DNA of 64,000 nucleotides from Arachnia propionica (GCF_003859805.1 NZ_RQZG01000002.1:124001-188000); one strand, 5' to 3'; numbered from the stretch's first letter, positions 53,711-63,838 are shown. Notes: generated by a model not told the origin, from the letters alone. Translations and numbers: made by a program.

Positions 53711-55768
53711 ATGGATTTCTTCAACCTCTACGCCCAGGGGTTCGCTCGGGTGGCCGCCGCGACGCTGCCCGTGGCCGACTTCGATCCTGCCACGAACGCG
53801 GAGCGCATCGTCGAGATGGTGCGCCGAGCCGACGCCGAAGGGGTCGCCGCCCTGGTGTTCCCGGAGCTGTCGGTCAGCGGCTACGCCATCGACGACCTGC
53901 TGCTGAACGACTCACTGCTCGACGCCGTGGTCGATGCCGTGGCGCGGATCGCCACCGAGACCGCGGAGCTGAGGCCGCTGTTCGCCGTCGGTGCGCCGGT
54001 GAAGCTGCGGCACCGGCTGTACAACTGCGCAGTGGTGATCCACCGGGGCGAGGTGCTGGGAGTGGTGCCGAAGAACTACCTGGCAAACTACCGCGAGTTC
54101 TACGAGAAACGACAGTTCGCCTCCGGCGAGGGCAGCCCGGGCGACTCCGTGCTGATCCCCGAGTGGAGCGACGAGCCGATCCCGTTCGGCGGAGAACTGC
54201 TCTTCTCCGCCACGGACCTGCCGGATCTGAGGATCCACGTCGAGATCTGCGAGGACCTGTGGGTGCCGATCCCGCCCAGCCACGAGGCCGCCCTGGGAGG
54301 GGCGACGGTGATGATGAACCTGTCGGCCTCCCCCATCACCATCGGCCGGGCCGATGATCGGCGGGACCTGGCGGCCGCGGCGTCGAAACGGTGCCTCGGG
54401 GCCTATGTCTACGCGGCAGCCATGTTCGGGGAGTCGACGACCGACCTGGCCTGGGACGGGCACACCATGATCCACGAGATGGGGACGCTGCTGGCCGAGG
54501 GCGAACGTTTTCCCCACGACGCGCAGCTCACCGTCGCGGACGTGGACCTGGACCGGATCCGGCAGGAGCGGATGCGGCAGGGCTCCTTCGACGACAACCG
54601 TCAGCGTTTCGCCACCTTCCTGTCCACCATCGACTTCGAGGCCACCCCCCCGGCGGGGGATCTCGGCCTGCTGCGCCCCCTCGATCGTTTCCCCTTCGTC
54701 CCGAACGACCCGTCGCAGCTGGAGCAGGACTGCTACGAGGGCTACAACATCCAGGTCTCGGGCCTGGAGCGACGGATGCTCGCCATCGGCGGCGGGGATC
54801 CGGCCCGCGCCCCGAAGCTCTGCATCGGTGTCTCCGGTGGCCTGGACTCTACCCACGCCCTCATCGTCGCTGCGAAGGCCTGTGACCGGCTGGGGCTGCC
54901 ACGCACCCACATCCTGGCCTGGACGATGCCCGGGTTCGCCACCACCGAGCACACCCGCAGCAACGCCCAGGCCCTGTCCGAGGCCCTGGGGGTGACCTTC
55001 GAGACCGTCGACATCCGTCCCATGGCAACGCAGATGCTGACCGACCTCGGCCACCCCTACGCCGAGGGCCAGGACACCTACGACATCACCTTCGAGAACG
55101 TCCAGGCCGGCATCCGCTACGACTTCCTGTTCCGTGCCGCCAATCATCACGGCGGCATCGTCGTCGGCACCGGCGACCTGTCGGAGCTCGCGCTGGGGTG
55201 GTGCACCTACGGGGTGGGCGACCACATGAGCCACTACGGGGTCAACGCCGGGGTGCCGAAGACCCTGATCCAGCACCTGATCCGATGGGTGATCTCGTCG
55301 GGCCAGTTCGACGAGCAGGTGGGCCGGGTCCTGGCCTCGGTGCTCGACACCGAGATCAGCCCCGAACTCATCCCGACCCGCCCCGGCGAGGTCCCACAGT
55401 CCACGGAGGCCACGATCGGCCCCTACGAGCTGCAGGACTTCACCCTGTACCACCTGCTGCGGCACGGGATGCGGCCCCGCAGGATCGCCTTCCTCGCCCA
55501 TCACGCGTGGCGTGACGTGGAGGCCGGGCAATGGCCGCTCGGTCTGGAGGGCAAGGATCGTCACTCCTACGATCTCGCGACGATCCGGGGCTGGCTGCAG
55601 GTGTTCGTGCGTCGCTTCGCGACGAACCAGTTCAAACGCAGCACCCTGCCGAACGGCCCCAAGGTGGTCGCAGGCGGCTCCCTGTCCCCACGAGGCGACT
55701 GGCGGATGCCCTCGGACGTGACGGCGAAGGTGTGGCTGGAGGAGATCGAACGCGACATCCCGTCGTGA
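53711..55768 (+). CDS. nadE: Glutamine-dependent NAD+ synthetase
   Basis: The 685-residue protein has an N-terminal nitrilase-type glutaminase domain, with Glu in FPELSVSGYA, Lys in PKNYLANYREF and the Cys nucleophile in HVEICEDLWVP. A C-terminal ATP-dependent synthetase follows, with P-loop GVSGGLDSTHAL and NHHGGIVVGTGDLSELALGW. It amidates nicotinic acid adenine dinucleotide, the last step of NAD+ synthesis. It diverges from glmS with 84 bp between starts. Confidence 0.96.
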   Translation: MDFFNLYAQGFARVAAATLPVADFDPATNAERIVEMVRRADAEGVAALVFPELSVSGYAIDDLLLNDSLLDAVVDAVARIATETAELRPLFAVGAPVKLRHRLYNCAVVIHRGEVLGVVPKNYLANYREFYEKRQFASGEGSPGDSVLIPEWSDEPIPFGGELLFSATDLPDLRIHVEICEDLWVPIPPSHEAALGGATVMMNLSASPITIGRADDRRDLAAAASKRCLGAYVYAAAMFGESTTDLAWDGHTMIHEMGTLLAEGERFPHDAQLTVADVDLDRIRQERMRQGSFDDNRQRFATFLSTIDFEATPPAGDLGLLRPLDRFPFVPNDPSQLEQDCYEGYNIQVSGLERRMLAIGGGDPARAPKLCIGVSGGLDSTHALIVAAKACDRLGLPRTHILAWTMPGFATTEHTRSNAQALSEALGVTFETVDIRPMATQMLTDLGHPYAEGQDTYDITFENVQAGIRYDFLFRAANHHGGIVVGTGDLSELALGWCTYGVGDHMSHYGVNAGVPKTLIQHLIRWVISSGQFDEQVGRVLASVLDTEISPELIPTRPGEVPQSTEATIGPYELQDFTLYHLLRHGMRPRRIAFLAHHAWRDVEAGQWPLGLEGKDRHSYDLATIRGWLQVFVRRFATNQFKRSTLPNGPKVVAGGSLSPRGDWRMPSDVTAKVWLEEIERDIPS

Positions 55769-55811
55769 TGGCGGATACCATGAGGCCGTCCTGAACCCTT
55801 GGGGAGTACCG

Positions 55812-56744
55812 ATGTCCCGTCCCTATGTCGTGCTGCGCCGCAAGGCGTGGGCGGCCCTTGCCCACAACACCGAGATCGATCTCGACGAGGCCACCCTGGA
55901 GCGGCTGCGTGGTCTCGGTGACCCCACCTCGGCCGCCGATGTCGCCGACATCTACCGGCCCCTGACCCAGTTGCTGCACCTGTACATGGCCAACACGGGT
56001 CGCCTGTGCGACGACTCGAACCGGTTCCTCAACCTGAGGGTGCGTCGCACCCCCTTCGTGATCGGGATCGCAGGCTCGGTCGCCGTGGGGAAGTCCACGA
56101 CGGCGCGGCTGCTGCAGGAGCTGCTGCGTCGTGCCCCGGGCAGCCCGAAGGTGGACCTAGTGACCACCGATGGTTTCCTGTACCCCAATGCCGAGCTGGA
56201 GCGTCGTGGGTTGTTGGAGCGCAAGGGATTCCCGCAGTCCTACGACCGGCGCGCCCTGCTGCAGTTCGTGATGGACGTCAAATCCGGGGAGACCCGGGTC
56301 ACGGCCCCGGTGTACAGCCACAAGGTCTACGACATCGTCGAGGGTGAGCAGATCGTCATCGAGAACCCTGACATCCTCATCGTCGAGGGTCTGAACGTCC
56401 TGCAACCCGCCCGTGCGGACTCACAGGGGCGCTCTGGCGCCGCGGTGAGCGACTTCTTCGACTTCTCGGTCTACGTGGACGCCTCCGAGGAGGACATCCG
56501 GCGCTGGTTCATGGACCGGTTCATGGTGCTGCGGGACACGGCGTTCCGTGACGAGGACAGCTTCTTCAAGCACTACACCAGCATGAGCCCGGCGGAGGCG
56601 ATGCAGTTCGCGGCCCACGTCTGGGAGTCCATCAACGGCCCCAACCTGCGTGAGAACATCATGACGACGAAGGACCGGGCGACGGCGGTCCTCAGCAAGG
56701 GACCGGACCACAGCGTGCAGACCATCGCGATCCGCAAGGTCTGA
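55812..56744 (+). CDS. coaA: Type I pantothenate kinase
   Basis: The 310-residue P-loop kinase has GIAGSVAVGKSTTARLLQEL, the substrate region VDLVTTDGFLYPNAELERRG and VEGLNVLQPARA. It performs the first, regulated step of coenzyme A synthesis. GGGGAG lies 5 nt before the ATG. It follows nadE by 43 bp and is convergent with glmM. Confidence 0.95.
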   Translation: MSRPYVVLRRKAWAALAHNTEIDLDEATLERLRGLGDPTSAADVADIYRPLTQLLHLYMANTGRLCDDSNRFLNLRVRRTPFVIGIAGSVAVGKSTTARLLQELLRRAPGSPKVDLVTTDGFLYPNAELERRGLLERKGFPQSYDRRALLQFVMDVKSGETRVTAPVYSHKVYDIVEGEQIVIENPDILIVEGLNVLQPARADSQGRSGAAVSDFFDFSVYVDASEEDIRRWFMDRFMVLRDTAFRDEDSFFKHYTSMSPAEAMQFAAHVWESINGPNLRENIMTTKDRATAVLSKGPDHSVQTIAIRKV

Positions 56745-56766
56745 CACTCTTCGACCCGCCCCCTAT

Positions 56767-56843
56767 GAGCACGAACCGCCGTTCTGCTTCTCCGATATCT
56801 GCTGTGTGCCGCGGTCACGCAAGGAACCCAGCGGTTCGTGCTC
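56767..56843. repeat. Long-loop inverted repeat between coaA and glmM
   Basis: GAGCACGAACCGC (56767-56779) is repeated in inverse at 56831-56843 with 51 nt between. It lies between two convergent genes, where a bidirectional terminator would be expected, but the loop is unusually large. Confidence 0.6.
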
Positions 56844-56872
56844 GCCCTCTGACCTGTGAAACGGAAATGAGC

Positions 56873-58225
56873 TCAGATCGCCAGGCGATCCTTGACGATG
56901 GCGGCGAGTCGTTCGGCGATCTCCCCGGCCTGGTCGTCGGTCGGCGCCTCCACCATGACCCGGACCACCGGCTCGGTGCCCGAGGGCCGCAGCAGCACCC
57001 GACCGCTGGAGCCGAGCTCGGCGCTGGCGTCGGCGACAGCGGAGCTGATGGCGGTGTCGAGACCGGCGCGCAGCTTGTCCACGTTCTTGACGTTGATGAT
57101 GACCTGCGGCAGGCGCGTCATCACCGCGGCCAGTTCCTTGAGCGACTTGCCGGTGGTGGCGACACGCTTGGCCAGGTGCAGGCCGGTCAGCACGCCGTCA
57201 CCGGTGGTGGCGAACTCACTCATGATGACGTGTCCGGACTGCTCACCGCCGAGCGAGAACCCGTTGGCCCCCATCGATTCCAGCACGTAGCGGTCCCCCA
57301 CCTTGGTCTGGTCCAGCCGGATGTCGTGTTCCTCCAGGGCCAGCTTGAGGCCGAGGTTGCTCATCACCGTCGCCACCACGGTGTTGGAGGCCAGCCGGTG
57401 GTCCTCCTGCAGGGCGAGGGCGAGGATGGCCAGGATCTGGTCGCCGTCGATGAGGTTGCCCTCGTGGTCGACGGCCAGGCAGCGGTCTGCGTCGCCGTCG
57501 AAGGCCAGTCCGAGGTCGGCCCCCTTGCTCACGACCACCTTCTGGAGCTGCTCCGGGTGGGTTGAGCCACAGCGTTCGTTGATGTTGAGGCCATCCGGTT
57601 CCGCGTTGATGGCGATCACGTCGGCCCCGGCCCCCTCGAAGGCGCGGACCGCGGTCTGCGAGGAGGCCCCGTTGGCGCAGTCGAGCACCACCTTGAGGTC
57701 ACGCAGCAGTTCCTCACCCCGCAGGGACTTCACCAGGTGCTTGACGTAGGACTCGACGGCGCGCGGCTGGTCGATGATGCGCCCCACCTTGTCGCCGACG
57801 GGTCGCTGCCAGGTCTCGTGCATCCGGGACTCGATGGCGTCCTCCAGGTCGTCGTCGAGCTTGACACCGCCCCGGGCGAAGAACTTGATGCCGTTGTCCG
57901 GCATCGGGTTGTGGGAGGCGGAGATCATGACACCGAGGTCGGTGCGGTACTCGTTGACCAGGTAGGCAGCGGCGGGGGTCGGGACCACCCCGACGCGCAG
58001 CACGTCCACCCCGGCGCTGGCGAGTCCGGCGCACACCGCGGCCTCCAGGAACTCTCCGGAGGCGCGCGGGTCACGAGCGACCAGTGCGGTGGGCTGACGT
58101 CGTCCGAAGACCCCGGCCTCACCGAGGGTGTGGGCAGCGGCCACCGCCAGGTCGAGGGCCAGTTCAGCGGTGAGTTCCTGATTCGCGACGCCGCGCACGC
58201 CGTCAGTTCCGAAGAGTCGAGCCAT
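56873..58225 (-). CDS. glmM: Phosphoglucosamine mutase
   Basis: The 450-residue protein has the phosphohexomutase active-site loop [16 protein letters not shown] (phosphoserine) and the start [12 protein letters not shown] typical of GlmM. It converts glucosamine-6-P to glucosamine-1-P after GlmS. Frame is open to 58339, but the family N-terminus and TATGCT 7 nt upstream fix the ATG at 58225. Confidence 0.96.
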   Translation of the reverse strand: MARLFGTDGVRGVANQELTAELALDLAVAAAHTLGEAGVFGRRQPTALVARDPRASGEFLEAAVCAGLASAGVDVLRVGVVPTPAAAYLVNEYRTDLGVMISASHNPMPDNGIKFFARGGVKLDDDLEDAIESRMHETWQRPVGDKVGRIIDQPRAVESYVKHLVKSLRGEELLRDLKVVLDCANGASSQTAVRAFEGAGADVIAINAEPDGLNINERCGSTHPEQLQKVVVSKGADLGLAFDGDADRCLAVDHEGNLIDGDQILAILALALQEDHRLASNTVVATVMSNLGLKLALEEHDIRLDQTKVGDRYVLESMGANGFSLGGEQSGHVIMSEFATTGDGVLTGLHLAKRVATTGKSLKELAAVMTRLPQVIINVKNVDKLRAGLDTAISSAVADASAELGSSGRVLLRPSGTEPVVRVMVEAPTDDQAGEIAERLAAIVKDRLAI

Positions 58226-58232
58226 GCAGGCC

Positions 58233-58238
58233 AGCATA
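58233..58238 (-). promoter_or_regulatory. Leaderless -10 element of glmM
   Basis: Minus-strand TATGCT followed by seven bases and the ATG. Confidence 0.5.
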
Positions 58239-58303
58239 GAGTGCGCAGGGGCTGTGAGCGATTCGGGAGGGTCATCACAGTGGGGTGATGAGCCATGAAA
58301 GAA

Positions 58304-58341
58304 ACGTGGGTGGGGAGAGCAGCTGCTCTCCCCACCCACGT
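58304..58341 (-). terminator. Perfect 38-nt palindromic terminator
   Basis: The 38-bp palindrome forms a 17-18 bp stem and lies 16 nt after the stop of the peptidoglycan-binding-like gene; on the minus strand it is followed by a TTTC-rich stretch. Confidence 0.85.
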
Positions 58342-58357
58342 GCTCGCGAGATGTCGC

Positions 58358-58846
58358 TCAGCCTCCCCGCATGTCCCGGAAGAAGGGCTTGCCCATGTGG
58401 GCCAGCGTCGGGTAGTCGGCGAACCGGGTGACGGTCAGGCCATGGCGGATCTGGTAGTCCGTCACCCCCTGCCGGGTCACCGGCCCCGCGAGACCGTCCA
58501 TCCGGACATCGACGACATCCTGCACGTTCATCACGACATGGGTGATGCTGTCGACGGTAGCGGATCCGACGATCCCGTCGACCGCCAAATTTCGCTGGTA
58601 CTGGAAATTCCTGACGGCTTCGGTGGTCCTGGGGCCGTAGACGCCATCGATCTCGTCGAAACCGAGGAAACCGAAGAGGGCCATGCTCCACTGCGTGTCC
58701 TCGGTGGTCCACCAGTCTGGCGCTCCTCCCCACGCACTCGCGTTGGACACGTTGGCGGCGGCCAGCCCGACGCCCAGCACCCCGATGGGGGCCAGCTTGA
58801 GCACGGAACGACGGTTCATCCCGGTGCCAGGTTGACTCTGAGTCAT
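58358..58846 (-). CDS. Tat-exported peptidoglycan-binding-domain-like protein
   Basis: The 162-residue protein starts MTQSQPGTGMNRRSVLKLAP; the twin arginines and hydrophobic core to about residue 36 indicate Tat export, with an ASAWGG cleavage region. The mature domain contains DGVYGPRTTEAVRNFQYQRN then LAVDGIVGS, the PG_binding_1 fold, and a second degenerate copy (DGLAGPVTRQGVTDYQIRHG). AAAGGA lies 9 nt before the ATG. Probably a secreted cell-wall-associated protein; no catalytic domain is present. Confidence 0.82.
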   Translation of the reverse strand: MTQSQPGTGMNRRSVLKLAPIGVLGVGLAAANVSNASAWGGAPDWWTTEDTQWSMALFGFLGFDEIDGVYGPRTTEAVRNFQYQRNLAVDGIVGSATVDSITHVVMNVQDVVDVRMDGLAGPVTRQGVTDYQIRHGLTVTRFADYPTLAHMGKPFFRDMRGG

Positions 58847-59051
58847 GATGCGTTCCTTTCTCGTGGATGCAACTGTTGGCTGCTCACCAACCTAGGCACC
58901 TCCCGGGTCACCCTCAAGGCTCACCAACCGGCCTGCGCTGCGGCCCTTTCGGCCAGGACCACTGGTCAAGGCCCGGTTGTCCCGGTGCTGAGAAAAGTGC
59001 ATCCTGTGTGACCCGCACCCGGGCGTTTCGCACCAACAGGGCCTCGACACG

Positions 59052-59087
59052 CCAGGAGGGGCCCCGCCGAAGCGGGACCCCTCCTGG
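59052..59087 (-). terminator. rplM-rpsI terminator hairpin
   Basis: A 16-bp stem with one mismatch (59052-59067 with 59072-59087) and a CGAA tetraloop, 15 nt after the rpsI stop. Confidence 0.85.
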
Positions 59088-59102
59088 TCCGGGCGCTGGG
59101 GA

Positions 59103-59630
59103 TCAGCGCTTGGAGTACTGCGGAGCCTTGCGGGCCTTCTTGAGACCAGCCTTCTTGCGCTCCTTGATGCGGGCGTCGCGGGTCAGCATCCCGGCCTTCT
59201 TCAGGGCGGGGCGGCTGGCCTCGGCGTCGACCTCGTTGAGGGCCCGGGCGATCCCCAGCCGCAGCGCACCGGCCTGGCCGGTGACGCCGCCGCCGTCGAT
59301 GCGGGCGATGACGTCGTAGGCACCCTCGACACCGGCGGTGACGAAGGGATCGGAGACCAGCTGCTGGTGCACCTTGTTCGGGAAGTAGTCATCCAGGGTG
59401 CGCCCGTTGATGGCCCACTGGCCGGAGCCGGGGACGATGCGGACGCGGGCGACGGCCTCCTTGCGGCGACCCGTCGCAGCACCGGGGGCGATGACGGCCG
59501 GGCGGGCGGTCTCCGAGGCGGCGGCGGCCGGGTTGGAGTCGGAGCGGTAGGCGATCTCGCGGTCCTGCTCGTCGACGAACGGGGTGATCTCGTCAGCGGT
59601 CTCCTCGACCGCGGTGGTGGTCTCAGTCAT
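59103..59630 (-). CDS. rpsI: 30S ribosomal protein S9
   Basis: The 175-residue protein has an N-terminal acidic extension of about 45 residues ([20 protein letters not shown]) before the S9 core ([20 protein letters not shown]), ending in the conserved [18 protein letters not shown] whose terminal Lys-Arg reaches the P site. Extensions of this kind are common in Actinobacteria. It follows rplM by 17 bp. Confidence 0.97.
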   Translation of the reverse strand: MTETTTAVEETADEITPFVDEQDREIAYRSDSNPAAAASETARPAVIAPGAATGRRKEAVARVRIVPGSGQWAINGRTLDDYFPNKVHQQLVSDPFVTAGVEGAYDVIARIDGGGVTGQAGALRLGIARALNEVDAEASRPALKKAGMLTRDARIKERKKAGLKKARKAPQYSKR

Positions 59631-59647
59631 GTCCGTGCTTCCTCAGC

Positions 59648-60091
59648 TCACTGGGCAATCTGGGTGATCTCGAAGGGCTGCGGCTTCTGCGCAGCGTGCG
59701 GGTGCTCCGGGCCGGAGTACACCTTGAGCTTGCCGATGAGCTGACGGCTCAGCTTGTTCTTCGGCAGCATGCCCCACACGGCGCGCTCCACGGCCTTGCG
59801 GGGGTCCTTCTCGAGAAGGTCACCGATGCTCACGGCCTTCAGGCCGCCCGGGCGGCCCGAGTGCGAGTACCGCATGTCGTTGGCGCGCTTGTTGCCGGTC
59901 AGCGCGATCTTCGACGCGTTGACGACGATGACGAAGTCACCACCGTCGACGTGGGGGGCGTAGGTGGGCTTGTGCTTGCCGCGGAGCAGCGTCGCAACCT
60001 GGGAGGCCAGGCGGCCGAGGACGACATCCTCGGCGTCGATCACATGCCAGTTCCGGGCGATCTCGCCAGGCTTTGGGGTGTACGTGGACAC
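59648..60091 (-). CDS. rplM: 50S ribosomal protein L13
   Basis: The 147-residue protein starts [20 protein letters not shown] after a GTG, as in other actinobacterial L13 proteins. An ATG 12 nt upstream (60103) is also in frame, but has no better ribosome site and would add MEAA. It contains [20 protein letters not shown] and [14 protein letters not shown]. First gene of the rplM-rpsI operon, with the promoter at 60182-60211. Confidence 0.96.
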   Translation of the reverse strand: MSTYTPKPGEIARNWHVIDAEDVVLGRLASQVATLLRGKHKPTYAPHVDGGDFVIVVNASKIALTGNKRANDMRYSHSGRPGGLKAVSIGDLLEKDPRKAVERAVWGMLPKNKLSRQLIGKLKVYSGPEHPHAAQKPQPFEITQIAQ

Positions 60092-60181
60092 GGCAGCTTC
60101 CATTCGTTGTCAAACACTTGAGAGGTCACACACCGCCGACCGGCCGACCGGAGTCGACGGGGCGGAGCACAACAGCGCCCT

Positions 60182-60211
60182 AGTCTAAGTCGGCAGGGCC
60201 GCTGTGGTCAA
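60182..60211 (-). promoter_or_regulatory. rplM-rpsI promoter
   Basis: Minus-strand TTGACC (60206-60211) and TAGACT (60182-60187) are 18 bp apart, giving a leader of about 85 nt to the GTG start. L13 operons are often autoregulated through such leaders; no structure is asserted here. Confidence 0.7.
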
Positions 60212-60250
60212 AACACCACCCAGCCCCCTGGCTGCTGACCCACCGCTGGC

Positions 60251-60400
60251 CGAGCCACTCCTCTCCGCTGGTCGAGCCGGGGTTCCGAGGCAGCAGCCCG
60301 GGAATCCCGAGTCGAGACCCCACATCCATGTGCCGGGACTCGCCCCCGGAGCATTTCCACTGAGTCCACGTCCCAGAAGCGAGCACCGGAGGTCTCGACC
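60251..60400. repeat. REP-like repeat, related to those at 29180 and 34758
   Basis: CGCTGGTCGAGCCG (from about 60258) leads to GTCGAGACC, and a reverse part GGTCTCGACC lies near 60391-60400. The 540-bp gap 60104-60643 contains the rplM promoter, this repeat and a long stretch in which no gene or clear signal is visible. Confidence 0.55.
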
Positions 60401-60643
60401 ATCGGGCACGGGGGCGCTCAGGCGTGATCGGTGAAGGGTCTTGAACCGCCGACGAAGAACGCCGACACGTCGTACGCCGACGGTGAACTGGCTCTCCTCC
60501 ATGACTCCTGCACGCTTCCGCGCTGACCGGGCCTCTCCACCGAAGGTTGGATGAATCGCACCCGGGTTCCACCGAAAGTCGCAACTGAGGTTCCACCTCA
60601 CGACTCTGTCGTCCGGGATACCTTGGCCGAGAGGCTGGAGCAC

Positions 60644-62581
60644 ATGAGAAACACACGACGCCTGCTCGGCCTCCTCATGATCGGCATCCTTGCCCTGCTC
60701 AGTGCCTGCAGCAGCCCACCCACACCCCCACCCCCACCGGTCGAGCCACCAGCCGAAACCCACGAACTGACCAAGACCGACCTCGACGCCTGGCTCGACG
60801 GGACACTCCCCGATGTCCTCACCAAGGGCAAGGCCACCGGAGCCGTGGTCACCGTCGTCAAGGACGGCCAGATCCTCACCAACCGCGGCTACGGGAATGA
60901 AAAACTCGGCGACAACGGTCAGCCAGACACCCCGGTGAACCCCGAGACCACCATCTTCCGCTGGGGCTCGATCTCCAAGGTCCCCACCGCCATCGCCGTG
61001 ATGCAACTGGTCGAGCAGGGCAAACTCGACCTCGACGCCGACATCACCACCTACACCGATGTCCCCATCCAGAAACACCACAAGGAGCCGATCACCCTGC
61101 GCCACCTCCTCACCCACACCGCAGGCTTCGAGGAGAGCACCGGCACCGTCAACCCTGCCCTGAAGAACATGCCCCTGGCCGAGTACGTCCACCACAACCC
61201 GCCGGTGTCGGTGTACCGCCCCGGCACCATCCCCGCCTACTCCAACTACGGCATCACCCTGGCCGGGTACCTCGTCGAGCAGGCCAGCGGCCAACCCTTC
61301 CACGACTACATGAAGGAACACGTCCTCAGCCCTGCCGGGATGACCACCGCCAGCTACGACCAACCCCTCCCCGAGGAAACCCTGGCCCTCGCCTACGACG
61401 ACACCGGACAGCCCCACCCCTTCCAGACCATCCCTGACGTCCCCGCCGGGACCCTGTCAGGCTCCGGGACCGATGCCGCCGCCTTCATGCTCACCCAACT
61501 GAACCACTCCCCCCAACTCCTCACCCCAGACAGCTGGGAACAGATGTGGACCCCAGCCCTCACCGAGGACACCCTGGGCAACCTCGCCAACTCCCCCCGC
61601 ATGGGACTCGGCTACTTCACCGGATTCCGCAACGGCCACCGCACCGTCCAACACGGCGGGGACCTCAGAAACCACCACTCCCAGTTCGAGATCTACCCCG
61701 ACGACCAGGTCGGCATCTTCATCTCCTTCACTGACGACGGTAGCTTCTCCGACGCCACAGCCAGCCTCCGCGATGACCTCCTCAACGGTTTCGCCAACCG
61801 CTACCTCCCCGCCCAAACCACCGCCCAGACCCCGCAGCTGGAGGGCTCCACCGAACGCGCCCACCAGGTCGCAGGCACCTATGTCGGCAGCCGTGCTCCG
61901 GTGACCACCTGGCTCTCGGCGTGGTACAACACAGTGCAGCAGATGCAGATTCAGGCCCTTCCCAACGGGAACCTGCTGCTCCAGGACCGGGAGTTCGTGG
62001 AGATCGCCCCCTGGATCTGGAAGAACCCCCACACCGACGGGCTCTCCACCACTCTCACCGCCCGGGTCGTCGACGGCAAGGTCGAAGCCGTGGGCGTCGG
62101 ACCAGCCCTCACCCTGCTACCCACCACCCCCACTGGGCAGGCCCTGCTCCCGGTGTTCATCATCAGCCTGGCCATCTTCGCCCTGGCACTGCTCGCCTGG
62201 GTGGCCGGAGCCATCCGCCGACGAGTTCGGGCACGACGAGGCAAGCCGACCGCCGGACTCCCCCGGCTCGCCCACCTCACCCGCATCGGTGCCCTCACCG
62301 CCACCCTCGCCCTGATCGGTTGGGTGAGCGTCAGCCTGATCATCCTGATCGGCCAGAACTTCGATCTGCTCGGCAACATCACGTTGCTGCGCACCATCCA
62401 GGTCCTCCAGTGGGCAGGCATCATCACCATCATCCCCGCCAGCCTCGATCTCATCACCGCCATCAAGAGTCGAGCCGGATGGAAACGGATCACCATGGCA
62501 GTCCTCCTCCTGGCTGCCTTGGGCGCCACCGCCTGGTGGGCCTGGGCAGGCAACGCCCTCAACCCCAACCTCGGGGCGTGA
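60644..62581 (+). CDS. Membrane-anchored lipoprotein serine hydrolase (beta-lactamase/class C type)
   Basis: The 645-residue protein starts MRNTRRLLGLLMIGILALLS with lipobox LSAC, and a Pro-rich linker. The beta-lactamase-fold domain has the S-x-x-K motif SISK (S109, K112), the Y-x-N motif in PAYSNYGITLAG and the HxG-like VQHGGDL. From about residue 495 the C-terminus contains three or four hydrophobic helices. GGAG is close (3 nt) to the ATG at 60644; the frame opens earlier at 60551 but gives no signal. Likely a penicillin-binding-protein-like D-peptidase or esterase acting at the cell surface. It is directly followed by a two-component system. Confidence 0.85.
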   Translation: MRNTRRLLGLLMIGILALLSACSSPPTPPPPPVEPPAETHELTKTDLDAWLDGTLPDVLTKGKATGAVVTVVKDGQILTNRGYGNEKLGDNGQPDTPVNPETTIFRWGSISKVPTAIAVMQLVEQGKLDLDADITTYTDVPIQKHHKEPITLRHLLTHTAGFEESTGTVNPALKNMPLAEYVHHNPPVSVYRPGTIPAYSNYGITLAGYLVEQASGQPFHDYMKEHVLSPAGMTTASYDQPLPEETLALAYDDTGQPHPFQTIPDVPAGTLSGSGTDAAAFMLTQLNHSPQLLTPDSWEQMWTPALTEDTLGNLANSPRMGLGYFTGFRNGHRTVQHGGDLRNHHSQFEIYPDDQVGIFISFTDDGSFSDATASLRDDLLNGFANRYLPAQTTAQTPQLEGSTERAHQVAGTYVGSRAPVTTWLSAWYNTVQQMQIQALPNGNLLLQDREFVEIAPWIWKNPHTDGLSTTLTARVVDGKVEAVGVGPALTLLPTTPTGQALLPVFIISLAIFALALLAWVAGAIRRRVRARRGKPTAGLPRLAHLTRIGALTATLALIGWVSVSLIILIGQNFDLLGNITLLRTIQVLQWAGIITIIPASLDLITAIKSRAGWKRITMAVLLLAALGATAWWAWAGNALNPNLGA

Positions 62582-62671
62582 GGCATGAGGGAGCGCGGAC
62601 AGACGGGGCTGCCATCAGGGCCTCGGCAGTGGATCTCACCTGTCCGCGCCCCCTCCGGCAGACTGTCCTTC

Positions 62672-63838
62672 ATGGTTGGACGAACCGACGTGCTGCTGGC
62701 CCTGGGGGTCGCCCTGCTTTTCTGGCTGGCGACATCCCTGCCCGAACACGCGGTCGTCGCGGCCTTTCAACCTTCCTGGGCTTGGGAGGCCGTGAGGGTG
62801 CTGCTCACCCTGGAAGCTCTGGCGTTGGTCTGGTTGCGGAAGCACCCGCTGCTCACCCTGGGACTCGTCTTCCTCCTCGACATCCCTGTCCTGCTGATAC
62901 CACTGGATGTCGTGCTGACGGACACTGTTTTCTCCGGCATGGTCGCGGTGAACGACATTCCGGTGAATGGCGTCGCCCAAACGATCGCCGCCTTCTCCAT
63001 CGGCCGTCGTCTCGCACTGCCACGTGCAACAGCCATACTGACCAGCCTGGCCACCCTCGCCGTCCTCATCACGGTCGTGGTGAAACAACCCAACTGGGCC
63101 ACCATCATCGCGGTGATGATCGTCAACGCCCTCCAGTACCTGGCACCCATGATGGTCGGGGCGACGCTGGCCAGCCGAGCGAGACACGAGCAGATCGTCA
63201 GAAGATTGAAGGCCGAGGAACAGGAGAAGCGGTTGACAATGGCTCTCCTGGAGGAGCGGCGGCGGCTGGCGAGCGAGCTCCACGACGTGGCAGCCCATCA
63301 CCTGGCCGGACTGGTGGTGCAGGCCGCCGCCTTGGAACGGCTGATTGACCGGGACCCCGACCGGGCGAAGGACGCGGCGAAGCAGCTACGCAGCATGGGG
63401 AAGGAGGCCCTCACAGGGCTGCGTTCAGTGGTCAAGTTGCTGCGCCACGACGACCCGCAGCGCGGTCTGGCTGACATTCCCGCGCTCATCGAGTCCACTC
63501 GCGCCCTGGGCGTGCCGATCACCGTACACCTGGCGCCTCCAACGTCGTTGCCCCCGCTGAGCCAGACCGCTGCCTACAGGATCATCCAGCAGGCCATCAG
63601 CAATGCCATCCAGCACGCACCCGGAGCCCCGATTCACGTCGAGATCACCCCTGAAGGACTCACGGTCAGCAACGGTCGAGGACAGGGTGAGGTCGGCCTC
63701 GGCTCCGGTGGGGTGGGCCTGGAGGTGATGCAGGAACGGGCGGCCGCCATCGGTGCTGAGTTCCGGGCCGGGCCCACGGATGCGGGAGGATGGCAGGTGC
63801 AGCTGACCTGGCCACACCCGATTGAGGAGGAGTCATGA
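62672..63838 (+). CDS. NarL-type sensor histidine kinase
   Basis: The 388-residue protein has five to six N-terminal hydrophobic helices (to about residue 155), then a coiled-coil linker and a HisKA_3 domain (LASELHDVAAHHLAGLVV, phospho-His). The ATPase N-box reads RIIQQAISNAIQHAPG; the usual Glu (QEA) is replaced by Gln. GxG motifs (VGLGSGGVGLEVMQER) are present. A longer frame begins at 62585, but the ATG at 62672 starts directly at the first helix. Its TGA overlaps the response regulator ATG. The stimulus is unknown. Confidence 0.88.
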   Translation: MVGRTDVLLALGVALLFWLATSLPEHAVVAAFQPSWAWEAVRVLLTLEALALVWLRKHPLLTLGLVFLLDIPVLLIPLDVVLTDTVFSGMVAVNDIPVNGVAQTIAAFSIGRRLALPRATAILTSLATLAVLITVVVKQPNWATIIAVMIVNALQYLAPMMVGATLASRARHEQIVRRLKAEEQEKRLTMALLEERRRLASELHDVAAHHLAGLVVQAAALERLIDRDPDRAKDAAKQLRSMGKEALTGLRSVVKLLRHDDPQRGLADIPALIESTRALGVPITVHLAPPTSLPPLSQTAAYRIIQQAISNAIQHAPGAPIHVEITPEGLTVSNGRGQGEVGLGSGGVGLEVMQERAAAIGAEFRAGPTDAGGWQVQLTWPHPIEEES

